DNA from: DATEMK01 sp035275625
Lineage (GTDB): Bacteria > Bacteroidota > Bacteroidia > AKYH767-A > OLB10
Assembly: GCA_035275625.1 (NCBI GenBank)
Contig: DATEMK010000400.1
Location: 1-38,952, forward strand
Direction of reading: 5' to 3'
Length of the DNA: 38,952 bases
The notes under the pieces are model-generated. The model saw only the letters and a list, made by a program, of their open reading frames with translations. It was not told where the DNA came from and made no database searches. Numbering within the stretch: the first letter of the stretch is position 1; each line of letters begins with the position of its first letter. Below are positions 16,580 to 24,534 of the stretch, piece after piece. The translations under genes were made by a program, and so were the position numbers.

Positions 16580-17149
16580 ATGAAAAGAACACTTATTGCC
16601 ACCATCGTTGGCACACTTATCGTTTTTATTTGCCAGGCATTGTCCTGGATGATTTCTCCTATCCATAAAAATTCATTCAAGGTAACTGATAAACAGGATG
16701 CGATCCTTGCCGCTATCAGTTCCAATCTTACTGAAGATGGATTGTATTACCTGCCCATGCTGTCGCCTGATGCACCGCACGAAGAGCAGGAAAAATTTAT
16801 GGAAGCGCAGATGGGCAAACCTGCTGCCGCAATCAATTACATGCAGGCGGCCCATTATAACATGGGTAAAAATATGGCCTGCGGTTTTATTTTTACCTTC
16901 ATTGGCGTTTGGATCATTGTATGGGTACTTAGCAAAACATCAAACATTTTTAATACCATGGGAAGCCGCGTGTGTGTAGTTCTGGCTTTGGCTGTATTAG
17001 TGGTGTTCCGCTCTTACATGATGGAATGGAACTGGATGAATTCTCCGATGCATTATATCTCAGGTCAGATCATTGACGAATTGCTTGGCGGATTGTTTCT
17101 TGGCTTGTGGCTCGGCTGGTACATGGGCAAAGCTCCGAAAGCTGCCTGA
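16580..17149 (+). CDS. Four-helix membrane protein of unknown function
   Basis: A 189-residue protein not recognised as a named family. Predicted membrane segments at about 5-26, 100-118, 129-146 and 168-182. The 27-98 loop carries DGLYYLPMLSPDAPHEEQEK and lies between helices 1 and 2, probably periplasmic. A short Trp/Met-rich loop (MMEWNWMNSPMHYI) precedes the last helix, which is Gly-rich (LLGGLFLGLWLGWYMGK). It stands alone, with a promoter candidate upstream and an inverted repeat immediately downstream. I recall similar unnamed proteins in other Bacteroidota but can assign no function. Confidence 0.75.
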   Translation: MKRTLIATIVGTLIVFICQALSWMISPIHKNSFKVTDKQDAILAAISSNLTEDGLYYLPMLSPDAPHEEQEKFMEAQMGKPAAAINYMQAAHYNMGKNMACGFIFTFIGVWIIVWVLSKTSNIFNTMGSRVCVVLALAVLVVFRSYMMEWNWMNSPMHYISGQIIDELLGGLFLGLWLGWYMGKAPKAA

Positions 17150-17155
17150 TTTTCT

Positions 17156-17224
17156 GCCACTAATTACACGAATTAACACTAAAAACGAAAAAACTTATTC
17201 GTGAAAATTTCTGTAATTAGTGGC
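17156..17224. repeat. Inverted repeat of CACTAATT/CACGAATT words (copy A)
   Basis: The left arm starts GCCACTAATTACACGAATT (17156). The right arm, read on the other strand from 17224, starts GCCACTAATTACAGAAATT then TTCACGAATAA. It lies between convergent genes ending at 17149 and 17236, so it may also act as a terminator. It belongs to the same family as 23591-23662. Confidence 0.8.
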
Positions 17225-17235
17225 TTTTAGAATTT

Positions 17236-18963
17236 TTAATGCTGCACCACCACCTTTTTATTCACCACACCTTCTTTGGTTTTTACTTCTAAAAAATAAA
17301 TTCCATTGGGGAGGTTTTTTACATTTATTTCTTTTGAAAATTTTCCGGCAGTGGTTTCTTCTTTTGAAAAATAAACCCGGGAGCCTAATGGGTTGTAAAG
17401 ATTGATGTCAATGGATTGTGAGCGGGGTGCATTTATGGAAAGGTTCAAATAAGAGGTTGCCGGATTGGGAGTTATATTTAAGGAAATAATTTTACTGTTT
17501 TCTTCAACTGAAATATTGTTATAATCTAATCTCCATAATTCTGTTCCATGAATACTATCCGTTGCTGAAAAAAATATTACACCTCCGGCTTTTATAAGGC
17601 GTGAAGGGCTGGATCCTTTGTGGCCGGGATAAATATCAGCAATTTTAAATGTACCTCCGGCCGTTCCGTCTGATTGCCAGAGTTCTGTTCCAAAACTATA
17701 TCCTTGCGGAGAAATGGTGCTGTCATCTACACCCAAATAAATTATATCATCAATAATACCGAGTATGTTCATAGTTGAATCACCGAATGATTTTACAAGA
17801 GTAGTGCCGGCTGTGGTGCCATCTGTTTTCCACAATTCATACAATCGTTGAAAAATAGTTGCAGCAGAGTGGAAGGTCGCCATAAAGTATGCATAGTCAG
17901 TGGCAGGAATCAGAGCGCTTACATCACAAATCAATCCATTATGCAGCGCTTCAGACAAAATTGAAGTCCCCGCGCCTGTACCATCGTTGCTTTTCCAAAT
18001 CCGGCTTCCTAAATGACCTACACCATTCACCCATGGAGACCACGATGTGGAAAAATACAAAGTGTCTTTAAACAGAACGGGATAGATGTTTGCAAACGAA
18101 TTTGGAATAGAATCTGAAAATTTTTTAAAGAGCTGGGTGCCTGCCGCTGTACCGTCACTTTTCCATAATAATTTATAATTACCGGCACTGTCGGCCCTGA
18201 AATAAATAACACTGTCCAAAACATCTATTGCGGAAACATTCGAAGTGCAGGCAACGGAATCAATATCCCTGATAATATGCGTGCCGGGATCAGTGCCATC
18301 CGATATCCACAACTTATCCGAATAACTGCAAAATCCGTTTTGCATGTCATTTGTAAAAACGAGGTAGTTATTAAAGGGAGTAAGATGACCCTGGCCGGTA
18401 CTATAAGGCGGACCGGGTATAATATCTTTTACCAGCACAGTTCCGGCATTTGTTCCATCGCTTTTCCATATTTCCCTGCCATGGATCATATCATCAGCGG
18501 TAAAAAAAAGTTCGTTACCAACAGTTGCAAAATTGCGCGGAATAGAAGACTGAATTCCGGGACGTATATCACTAAGGAGAACAGTTCCGGCAGTAGTTCC
18601 ATCACTTATCCATAATTCCACTCCTGCTGTTAATGAAAGAGCAGTTATGAATAATTTATTATTTGCAATTCTCATAGAAAAAGGTCCTGAACAGGTATCT
18701 ATACCGGGAGTAAAATCTTTAACAAGGACAGTCCCTGAATCTGTTCCATCACTTTTCCATAAACCACAATCATAATTTGCATCATAAGCAATAAAATAAA
18801 GTTGGTTATTATATTCAAAAGCTAAACTTGGGTTAAATGAGTAGAGCGTTGGAAAAGAGCCGACTGGCCCGGGAATAATGTCTTTAACCAGCGTAACGGT
18901 TTGAGAAAACAAAAAAGTTGATTGTAAAAAAAGAATTGTAAGAAACAAAAATCTTTTTTTCAT
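17236..18963 (-). CDS. Secreted ELWKSDGT-repeat protein with T9SS sorting domain
   Basis: A 575-residue exported protein. Signal peptide about 1-20. The body consists of about eight repeats of roughly 45-60 residues with the core (E/K/R)(L/I)W(K/I)SDGTxxGTxLVKDIxPG, for example GLWKSDGTDSGTVLVKDFTP, ELWISDGTTAGTVLLSDIRP and ELWQSDGTAGGTFKIADIYP. Between them are FFxAxDxxxGxE-like strands, which suggests a beta-propeller. The T9SS type A tail contains ITPNPATSYLNLSI and ends GIYFLEVKTKEGVVNKKVVV. The function is unknown; this repeat type is common in secreted Bacteroidota proteins. The tail is nearly the same as that of the neighbouring gene 19100-20701. Confidence 0.82.
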   Translation of the reverse strand: MKKRFLFLTILFLQSTFLFSQTVTLVKDIIPGPVGSFPTLYSFNPSLAFEYNNQLYFIAYDANYDCGLWKSDGTDSGTVLVKDFTPGIDTCSGPFSMRIANNKLFITALSLTAGVELWISDGTTAGTVLLSDIRPGIQSSIPRNFATVGNELFFTADDMIHGREIWKSDGTNAGTVLVKDIIPGPPYSTGQGHLTPFNNYLVFTNDMQNGFCSYSDKLWISDGTDPGTHIIRDIDSVACTSNVSAIDVLDSVIYFRADSAGNYKLLWKSDGTAAGTQLFKKFSDSIPNSFANIYPVLFKDTLYFSTSWSPWVNGVGHLGSRIWKSNDGTGAGTSILSEALHNGLICDVSALIPATDYAYFMATFHSAATIFQRLYELWKTDGTTAGTTLVKSFGDSTMNILGIIDDIIYLGVDDSTISPQGYSFGTELWQSDGTAGGTFKIADIYPGHKGSSPSRLIKAGGVIFFSATDSIHGTELWRLDYNNISVEENSKIISLNITPNPATSYLNLSINAPRSQSIDINLYNPLGSRVYFSKEETTAGKFSKEINVKNLPNGIYFLEVKTKEGVVNKKVVVQH

Positions 18964-18982
18964 GAATTTTATATTAGCTTAC

Positions 18983-18990
18983 CAAAGGTA
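18983..18990 (-). promoter_or_regulatory. Putative -7 element of the ELWKSDGT-repeat gene
   Basis: The minus strand reads TACCTTTG, an exact TAnnTTTG match, 19 bases before the ATG at 18963. No matching -33 element was found. Confidence 0.35.
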
Positions 18991-19099
18991 CTGTTTAATA
19001 GCCGACTATTTTACCGGAACGTCCATATGCAAAGTTGTTCTTAATAAAATTATCTTCCAATACTCAAAACGGATGATTTTTACTTCCTGAAAACTGGCT

Positions 19100-20701
19100 T
19101 CAATGCTGCACCAGCACCTTCTTATTCAAAACCCCTTCGTTGGTTTTTACTTCTAAAAAATAAATGCCGTTTGAAAAATCAGAAATCAGAAGCCGGAAGT
19201 CAGAGGTCAGATTGGAAATTCTTTTGGTGAAAAGAATTTTTCCGGTTATATCCGAAAAAATAATTTCATTGCCTGTTTGAAAAGCGAAATTGGAAATTTG
19301 AAATTCTGAAGAGGCGGGATTGGGAAAAATATTCATAAAATTATTTTCTGAAATATTTTCACTAATCGTTGTTGCAGCATTACAAAGTTTTGCATATAAG
19401 ATTTCTCCGCTGCCTGAGTATCCCGCATTTCCCCACCATGGCATTATGATAATTTGGTTTATTGTATCATAGGGTGCATAGTCACCTATTATATGAATGG
19501 TACTTTGGTTATCAATTGTAAAGTTATTAAATGAGATGCCGCTTGTGCTTTGAAAAATTCTTGCCCAATCAAAATCACCGTTTAAATCGAAACTTGCTAC
19601 AAAGGAATTTAGCCAGGCGCCTGTAAAAATATTTCCCTGTATATTTAGTGTATTACTAAAATTGCCAACTAAATAACACTTGCCGTTGAATTCAAGGAAG
19701 TCAGTAAAATTCGCTGTGTTATTATTGCCTGAAATAATTTTTGTCCAAACTGTATCTCCATCTTGATTGTAATTAACAAAAGCATCCGGTGAACGTTCAA
19801 TTAAAGTAATGGAGTTTGTGTCATTTACAATTTGATGATTGAAGGATTTACTGGTATCAGATGTTTTTGCCCATTCAACGTTTCCGTTTATGTTATATTT
19901 TGCAATAAATCCGTTTTGATAAACAGGACTGGTTAAGGAAATTCCATTTCCAAAATCTGCATTTAATCCGTACCATCCCGAAACATAAATATGATTATAA
20001 TTATCATAGTTAATTGAACGGGCAAAATTGCCTGTTGTTGTGGGAACTGTTGTAATGCGGTTTAACCAGATTGCCTGATTCTGTGAATTAAATTTTACAA
20101 GAAAAGAATTAGTTTGCCCTACGCAAGACAGTGATAATCCTCCGAAATTAATTATCCCTACAAAACTGCCTGCCAAATAAATATTATCTGCATTATCAAT
20201 ATCAAAATCCATAATAAATGTCCATAAATGCCTTCCGGTGCTTATAAAACTATTTAACAATCCAGTTCCGGGATTGAATCTTGCAATAAATAAATCGCCA
20301 TTGGTAAATGCATTTGAGATGGTATCGAAATTTGAATTGGTATTTTGACATGTTCCCGCTACAAGCAACTGTCCTGAATGATCTATTTTTAGTCTTGGCG
20401 GATAAAATGAATAATAATTCCCTGTGTTGTTGAATATAGTTTTTGCCCAGAGAATATTTCCGGCAGGCGATATCTTGCACAAGAATTCACCAATTGAATC
20501 GGAAGTTAATGTAAAATTCCCTAATTGAATTGATTCAGTGAAATAACCTGCGAGAAAAACATTTTGAAGTGAATCAGAAATTATTGAATGTCCCTTGTCA
20601 TAATAAGTACCACCGAAGCCGGAGTAGGAATCATTAATACATTGGCTGTTTACTGAAAAACAATTTGTGATAAATAAAATTATTAGAAGATTATTTCTCA
20701 T
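19100..20701 (-). CDS. Secreted SBBP-type beta-propeller protein with T9SS sorting domain
   Basis: A 533-residue exported protein. Signal peptide about 1-19 (ends NSQ). About seven repeats (about 25-440) have the form VFLAGYFTESIQLGNFTL ... FLCKISPAGNILWAKTIF, with variants such as IYLAGSFVGIINFGGLSL and IYVSGWYGLNADFGNGI. This resembles SBBP-like propeller blades. The T9SS type A tail has IFPNPASSEFQ and ends GIYFLEVKTNEGVLNKKVLV. Part of the tail (ISNFAFQ, SNLTSDFRLLISDF) is encoded by short iterated words (see 19168-19310). It appears to be transcribed from a promoter only four bases from the ATG. Confidence 0.8.
   Translation of the reverse strand: MRNNLLIILFITNCFSVNSQCINDSYSGFGGTYYDKGHSIISDSLQNVFLAGYFTESIQLGNFTLTSDSIGEFLCKISPAGNILWAKTIFNNTGNYYSFYPPRLKIDHSGQLLVAGTCQNTNSNFDTISNAFTNGDLFIARFNPGTGLLNSFISTGRHLWTFIMDFDIDNADNIYLAGSFVGIINFGGLSLSCVGQTNSFLVKFNSQNQAIWLNRITTVPTTTGNFARSINYDNYNHIYVSGWYGLNADFGNGISLTSPVYQNGFIAKYNINGNVEWAKTSDTSKSFNHQIVNDTNSITLIERSPDAFVNYNQDGDTVWTKIISGNNNTANFTDFLEFNGKCYLVGNFSNTLNIQGNIFTGAWLNSFVASFDLNGDFDWARIFQSTSGISFNNFTIDNQSTIHIIGDYAPYDTINQIIIMPWWGNAGYSGSGEILYAKLCNAATTISENISENNFMNIFPNPASSEFQISNFAFQTGNEIIFSDITGKILFTKRISNLTSDFRLLISDFSNGIYFLEVKTNEGVLNKKVLVQH
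19168..19310 (-). repeat. Iterated short words inside a sorting-domain coding region
   Basis: On the plus strand, 19168-19221 contains AATCAGAAATCAGAAG then CCGGAAGTCAGAGGTCAG, and 19285-19310 contains GAAATTGGAAATTTGAAATT. Both are runs of 7-9 base words, like the intergenic repeats. They code for SDFRLLISDF-like and ISNFAF-like residues of the sorting domain. Confidence 0.55.
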
Positions 20702-20705
20702 GTCA

Positions 20706-20734
20706 CAAATATACTCTTAAAAAGCGATTGCAAA
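20706..20734 (-). promoter_or_regulatory. Promoter giving a probably leaderless mRNA
   Basis: The minus strand reads TTTTTG (-33 part, its TTTG at 20731-20734), 17 bases, then TATATTTG (20706-20713), then TGAC and the ATG of the 19100-20701 gene. Both boxes match the Bacteroidota consensus and spacing. Transcription would start at or next to the ATG. Confidence 0.5.
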
Positions 20735-20809
20735 AATCTTCCGGACAGTACCAAACTTGCACAAAAAACGGATTTAAAAACCATCATTCAAAAATCCCAA
20801 TCTTCAAAT

Positions 20810-20968
20810 TCACTTCACCCTCTTCACCGCCCACCCGCTCCGGTCAGGCAGCCCTTTGCATAAAAAAATCATTTTATATTTTCTCGACACCCGGTTCACA
20901 ATCGTAGCAGGCGGATATTTTACATGCCATTCGGTTTTATAAAGTATAAATGTCTCATCACGATTCAT
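20810..20968 (-). CDS. Possible small basic protein (52 codons)
   Basis: ATG to TGA on the minus strand, encoding MNRDETFILYKTEWHVKYPP, then ATIVNRVSRKYK and a basic end. The composition looks protein-like (mixed Trp, Tyr, Pro, many Lys/Arg), and it sits in an otherwise empty gap. I do not recognise it, see no promoter or ribosome site, and it may be a chance frame or a fragment of a lost gene. Confidence 0.2.
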   Translation of the reverse strand: MNRDETFILYKTEWHVKYPPATIVNRVSRKYKMIFLCKGLPDRSGWAVKRVK

Positions 20969-21078
20969 CGGTATCAGGGTGATTAAACAATCAATAAGTC
21001 AAACCTTGTAAGACTTGTGTCAAAAAAGATTGATTTCATCTTTGACTTTGTATATCTTCATGTAAAAAATCAATTATC

Positions 21079-23586
21079 ATGAAAAAAATATACACCCTGC
21101 TATTCTTTTCATTTCTCTCTTTCCTCACACTTTCTCAATCGCTTACATTCACTTCAAAAGGTCTTGGCGGAGGAGGGGCATTATTTGCGCCAGGCATCAA
21201 TCCCGTTAACGACAATGAATTTTATATGGGATGCGATATGAGTGAATTGTTTCACACAACAGATTACGGAACCACATTTTCACAGGAACATTTTCAAAGC
21301 ATACAGGGCGGGCATAATTCAACCATGCGGTTTACCATGTATGCCAATGTGCGTTACTGCATAGATTATTCAGGCGATACACCGAAACCTGTGAAAAGCG
21401 TTACCAATGGAACTTCCTGGACAACACTCCCCGGAAATCCTGACCCGTCAGAAGAAACCTGCAGCATCCATGTTGACTATAACCAACCCAATCATATTAT
21501 TATTTCATATTATAATCAAATTTATTTTTCAGCAGATGGCGGAACTCATTTTACTTTGATTCATACGGCTGCAAACACCGGTGCAGGATGTCTTGTTGGC
21601 GGAACTTTTTTTGACGGCAATAATATTTTTATCGGAACCAATGACGGATTGATTGTATCAACAAATAACGGAAGCTCTTTTTCGATTGCCAACATTTCCG
21701 GCATTCCTTCCGGGCAGGCAATATTTTCTTTTGCAGGAGCTAAGTCCGGTAATACAACAAGATTTTTTTGTGTAACTGCAGATCCGAATGATATATATGT
21801 CGGTATTACCGGTGCTGATTATTGGGGATTTGTAAAAGGAGTTTATTCACTCGACTACGGAAGCGGAAGCTGGGTTTCAAAAATTGGCAGCATAAATATC
21901 AATACAGATTTTATCATGTATGTTGCAATGGCGGAAAACAATATCACCACAGCGTACCTTGCCGGAAGCAATAATAACGGTGAACCGGAAATAATGAAAA
22001 CTACAAACAGCGGAACCACATGGTCGCATGTTTTTAATACAACTAACAATGGGAATATATATACCGGCTGGTGCGGAAGCGGTGGTGACAGGGGATGGGG
22101 TTATGCTGAATGTGCATTTGGTTTGGCAGTGGCTCCGCAAAATGCAAATAAAGTTTTGTTTACTGATTATGGTTTTGTGCATGTTTCCTCCAATGCAGGA
22201 ACAACATGGAAACAAGGGTATTTGAATGTTGCAGATCAAAACCCGATGGGTTCGACAACACCTGTTTTTAAAAATTACCGGAGCAATGGAATGGAAAATA
22301 CAACATGCTGGAACATGCTGTGGTCTGATGCCAATCATATTTTCACCGCATTCTCTGACATCAACGGAGTGAAGAGTAATAATGCTGGTGTGTCATGGCA
22401 GATGGCAGGTGCCACAACTTTGAACTCCACCTATTATTTCTTGAAACATTCAAACGGAAATATTTATGCTGCCACTTCCAGTATTCATGATATGTATCAG
22501 ACCACGCGACTGACAGATGCAATCATTGATCCGGGTGATGGGGATATAATGTTCTCTTCAAACAACGGAACAAGCTGGCAGCAATTGCATGACTTCAACC
22601 ATCCTGTCATCTGGCTGGCCACAGATCCGAATAATTCAAACCGCATGTACGCAAGTGTGATTCATTACGCAGGAGGAGTTGGTGAGGGCGGAATATGGAT
22701 GACAAATAATTTGCAAAACGGAAGCACAAGCACATGGATAAAACTTTCAAATCCGCCACGCACGCAGGGACATCCGCTCACCATAAAAGTTTTAAATGAC
22801 GGAATGTTAGTGTGCAGTTATTCAGGAAGAAGAAATTCTTCGGGAGTATTTACCAATTCTTCGGGAGTTTTTAAAATGAATTCCGGAAGTTCCACCTGGA
22901 CTGATGTTAGTGATGCAGGAATGTATTATTACACAAAAGATTTAGTAGTTGATCCGTATGATGCAAACCAGGATAAATGGTATGCCTGTGTGTGGGGTGG
23001 CTGGGGAGGAGCGCCAAATGGATTGGGAGGCTTATACAAAACAACTAATCGCGGGCAATCATGGACAAAAATATTTTCCGGAGCAGACCGCGTTTCATCT
23101 ATTACTTTCTCTCCTGCAAATCAAAATGAAATCTGGATGACTACTGAAACTAATGGTTTATGGCACAGCACAAATATCAATGCGGCAACGCCCACATTTA
23201 CTCAAATAACATCTTATCCATTCCGCCAGCCCGAACGTGTTTTTTATAATCCATACAACGCTAATCAACTTTGGATAACCAGCTTTGGCAACGGAATGAA
23301 AATGGCGAATCTTTCTACAACACCGGTGGAAGAAATTTCTTTCGGTAAAAATGAGGAGCCGGTAATTGTTCCGAATCCTGTTATAGAAAAGTTTAAAGTT
23401 ACAGGTTCAAATTTTAAGGTTGACAAAATTGAAATATATAATCTGATAGGAGGAAAGCAAATGGAAAAAAGTTTTATAAATAAAAGCTCCATTGAAATAG
23501 ATGCCAGGGATTTAAAAAGAGGGATTTATTTAGTAAAATTATTCTCCGGTGATAAAATAGTTACGAAGAAAATTATATTGAAATAA
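21079..23586 (+). CDS. Secreted Asp-box (BNR) beta-propeller protein, GH74/sialidase-like, with T9SS sorting domain
   Basis: An 835-residue exported protein. Signal peptide about 1-19 (ends LSQ). The mature start has KGLGGGGALFAPGINPVNDN, recalling the GGGG-F-P motif of GH74-like propellers. At least eight Asp-box motifs occur, for example TTDYGTTFS, SADGGTHF, STNNGSSF, TTNSGTTW, SSNAGTTW, SNNAGVSW, SSNNGTSW and TTNRGQSW. This fits a two-propeller fold (about 25-750). The T9SS type A tail has IVPNPVIEKFKVTGS and RGIYLVKLFSGDKIVTKKII. It may bind or cut polysaccharide, but GH74 catalytic aspartates could not be confirmed. Confidence 0.8.
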   Translation: MKKIYTLLFFSFLSFLTLSQSLTFTSKGLGGGGALFAPGINPVNDNEFYMGCDMSELFHTTDYGTTFSQEHFQSIQGGHNSTMRFTMYANVRYCIDYSGDTPKPVKSVTNGTSWTTLPGNPDPSEETCSIHVDYNQPNHIIISYYNQIYFSADGGTHFTLIHTAANTGAGCLVGGTFFDGNNIFIGTNDGLIVSTNNGSSFSIANISGIPSGQAIFSFAGAKSGNTTRFFCVTADPNDIYVGITGADYWGFVKGVYSLDYGSGSWVSKIGSININTDFIMYVAMAENNITTAYLAGSNNNGEPEIMKTTNSGTTWSHVFNTTNNGNIYTGWCGSGGDRGWGYAECAFGLAVAPQNANKVLFTDYGFVHVSSNAGTTWKQGYLNVADQNPMGSTTPVFKNYRSNGMENTTCWNMLWSDANHIFTAFSDINGVKSNNAGVSWQMAGATTLNSTYYFLKHSNGNIYAATSSIHDMYQTTRLTDAIIDPGDGDIMFSSNNGTSWQQLHDFNHPVIWLATDPNNSNRMYASVIHYAGGVGEGGIWMTNNLQNGSTSTWIKLSNPPRTQGHPLTIKVLNDGMLVCSYSGRRNSSGVFTNSSGVFKMNSGSSTWTDVSDAGMYYYTKDLVVDPYDANQDKWYACVWGGWGGAPNGLGGLYKTTNRGQSWTKIFSGADRVSSITFSPANQNEIWMTTETNGLWHSTNINAATPTFTQITSYPFRQPERVFYNPYNANQLWITSFGNGMKMANLSTTPVEEISFGKNEEPVIVPNPVIEKFKVTGSNFKVDKIEIYNLIGGKQMEKSFINKSSIEIDARDLKRGIYLVKLFSGDKIVTKKIILK

Positions 23587-23590
23587 AATC

Positions 23591-23662
23591 AGCCACGCAT
23601 TTCACTAATTTTCACGAATTGCTTTTAGGTATTAATTAGTGGAATTAGTGTAATTCGTGGCT
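23591..23662. repeat. Inverted repeat of CACTAATT/CACGAATT words (copy B), overlapping a gene end
   Basis: The left arm (23591-23620) starts AGCCACGCATTTCACTAATT. The right arm (23632-23662), read on the other strand, starts AGCCACGAATTACACTAATT. It lies between convergent genes and supplies the last codons (SHELH) and stop of the 23645-24505 gene. Same family as 17156-17224. Confidence 0.8.
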
Positions 23663-24505
23663 CATTTCCTCTCTCAGTTTCCTGAAATACTCTGCAGCTT
23701 TCAGCAACCGCGAACCATACCATGAAAAATATTCTCCGTTCACTAAAATGATTTTTGATGCCGGAGAAATTATTTTTAATTCTTCCATATGTTTTTCTTT
23801 AAACGGATAAGGTTCGGATGAAAGAAAAATAAAATCCGGTTGCACAGATGCAATTTGCCCGGGTGTAACTTCAGGATATCTTCTTAAATTACCAAACGAA
23901 TTTTTCAAACCGCAGCGTGTCAGCATATCATGAATGAAAGTATCTTGTCCGGCCGTCATAAAAGGTTTTCTCCAGATTAAATAAAGTACGGTTTGAAGTT
24001 TGTCCCGATAGTTATCGGGAGAAGTTTGTCCCTCCTTAGGAGGGATGAGGTTGCGAAAATGATTTTTGATTTCTTTAATAATCTTTTCAGCTTCTTCTTT
24101 TTTATTTACCAGTTCACCCACATCAAAAATCATTTTTAATGCATCATCCAGGTTTTTTACATCACTGACATACACCCGGAACTGTTTTTTACCAGCGGAA
24201 TCCTTTCGGGATAATTCTTCAATTTGTTCTTTTACATTTTCTTCTTTGTTAGCGATAATCAAATCAGGGTTCAGTTCAACAATTTTTTTGATGTTCAGAT
24301 TTTTTGTGCCGCCAATTCTTGTTTTCGTGTGAAACCATTCTGAAGGATGCACACAGAATTTAGTAATACCGGTTACTTCTTCGCGCAAGCCAAGATCAAA
24401 CAGCAATTCGGTTTGGGAGGGAACAGTAGAAATTACCGTCATCAGCGAATGCGCATTTTTTGAGAAGGCTTGCGTTCGATTAGAACCATGAATTTTGAAA
24501 TGCAA
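23645..24505 (-). CDS. BtuF-like helical-backbone metal/cobalamin binding protein without signal peptide
   Basis: A 286-residue protein of the periplasmic-binding fold III type (BtuF/FhuD group). Family signs: STVPSQTELLFDLGLREEV, GITKFCVHPSEWFHTKTRIG, then GTKN, LNPDLIIANKEENVKEQIEE, LYLIWRKPFMTAG, and VTPGQIASVQPDFIFLSSEP. Relatives bind cobalamin or iron chelates outside the cytoplasm, but no signal peptide or lipobox is visible. The long start is kept because the residues before STVPSQ resemble the D-x-x-G-R strand of relatives. Two oddities: a 51-nt palindromic in-frame insertion (PPKEGQTSPDNYRDKLQ, coded 23995-24045), and a C-terminus made from an intergenic repeat. No transporter genes adjoin it. 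Confidence 0.8.
   Translation of the reverse strand: MHFKIHGSNRTQAFSKNAHSLMTVISTVPSQTELLFDLGLREEVTGITKFCVHPSEWFHTKTRIGGTKNLNIKKIVELNPDLIIANKEENVKEQIEELSRKDSAGKKQFRVYVSDVKNLDDALKMIFDVGELVNKKEEAEKIIKEIKNHFRNLIPPKEGQTSPDNYRDKLQTVLYLIWRKPFMTAGQDTFIHDMLTRCGLKNSFGNLRRYPEVTPGQIASVQPDFIFLSSEPYPFKEKHMEELKIISPASKIILVNGEYFSWYGSRLLKAAEYFRKLREEMSHELH
23995..24045. repeat. 51-nt tandem palindromic insertion in a coding region (contains TCCCG palindrome copy 3)
   Basis: Two tandem units share the lead GAAGTTTG: 23995-24020 ends in the palindrome TCCCGATAGTTATCGGGA (24003-24020), and 24021-24045 ends in the palindrome TCCCTCCTTAGGAGGGA (24029-24045). The total is 51 nt, exactly 17 codons, so the reading frame is preserved. 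Confidence 0.75.
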
Positions 24506-24534
24506 ATATTTTTTTAAATCCCGGGATTCACATA

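Larger units (their letters stand above)
20702..21078. other. 377-bp intergenic region between divergent secreted-protein genes
   Basis: It holds the promoter at 20706-20734 at its left end, a possible 52-codon minus-strand frame (20810-20968), and a TTTGACTTTG-rich stretch at about 21043-21055 that may belong to the promoter of the 21079 gene, though no exact TAnnTTTG box is present. No hairpin, tRNA or mobile-element end was seen. Confidence 0.6.

Noticed and set aside
21877..22338. Open frame of 153 codons on the minus strand within the Asp-box protein gene
   Set aside because: The plus-strand frame has conserved Asp-boxes throughout, and the minus frame is Cys/Ile-rich with no recognisable domain.
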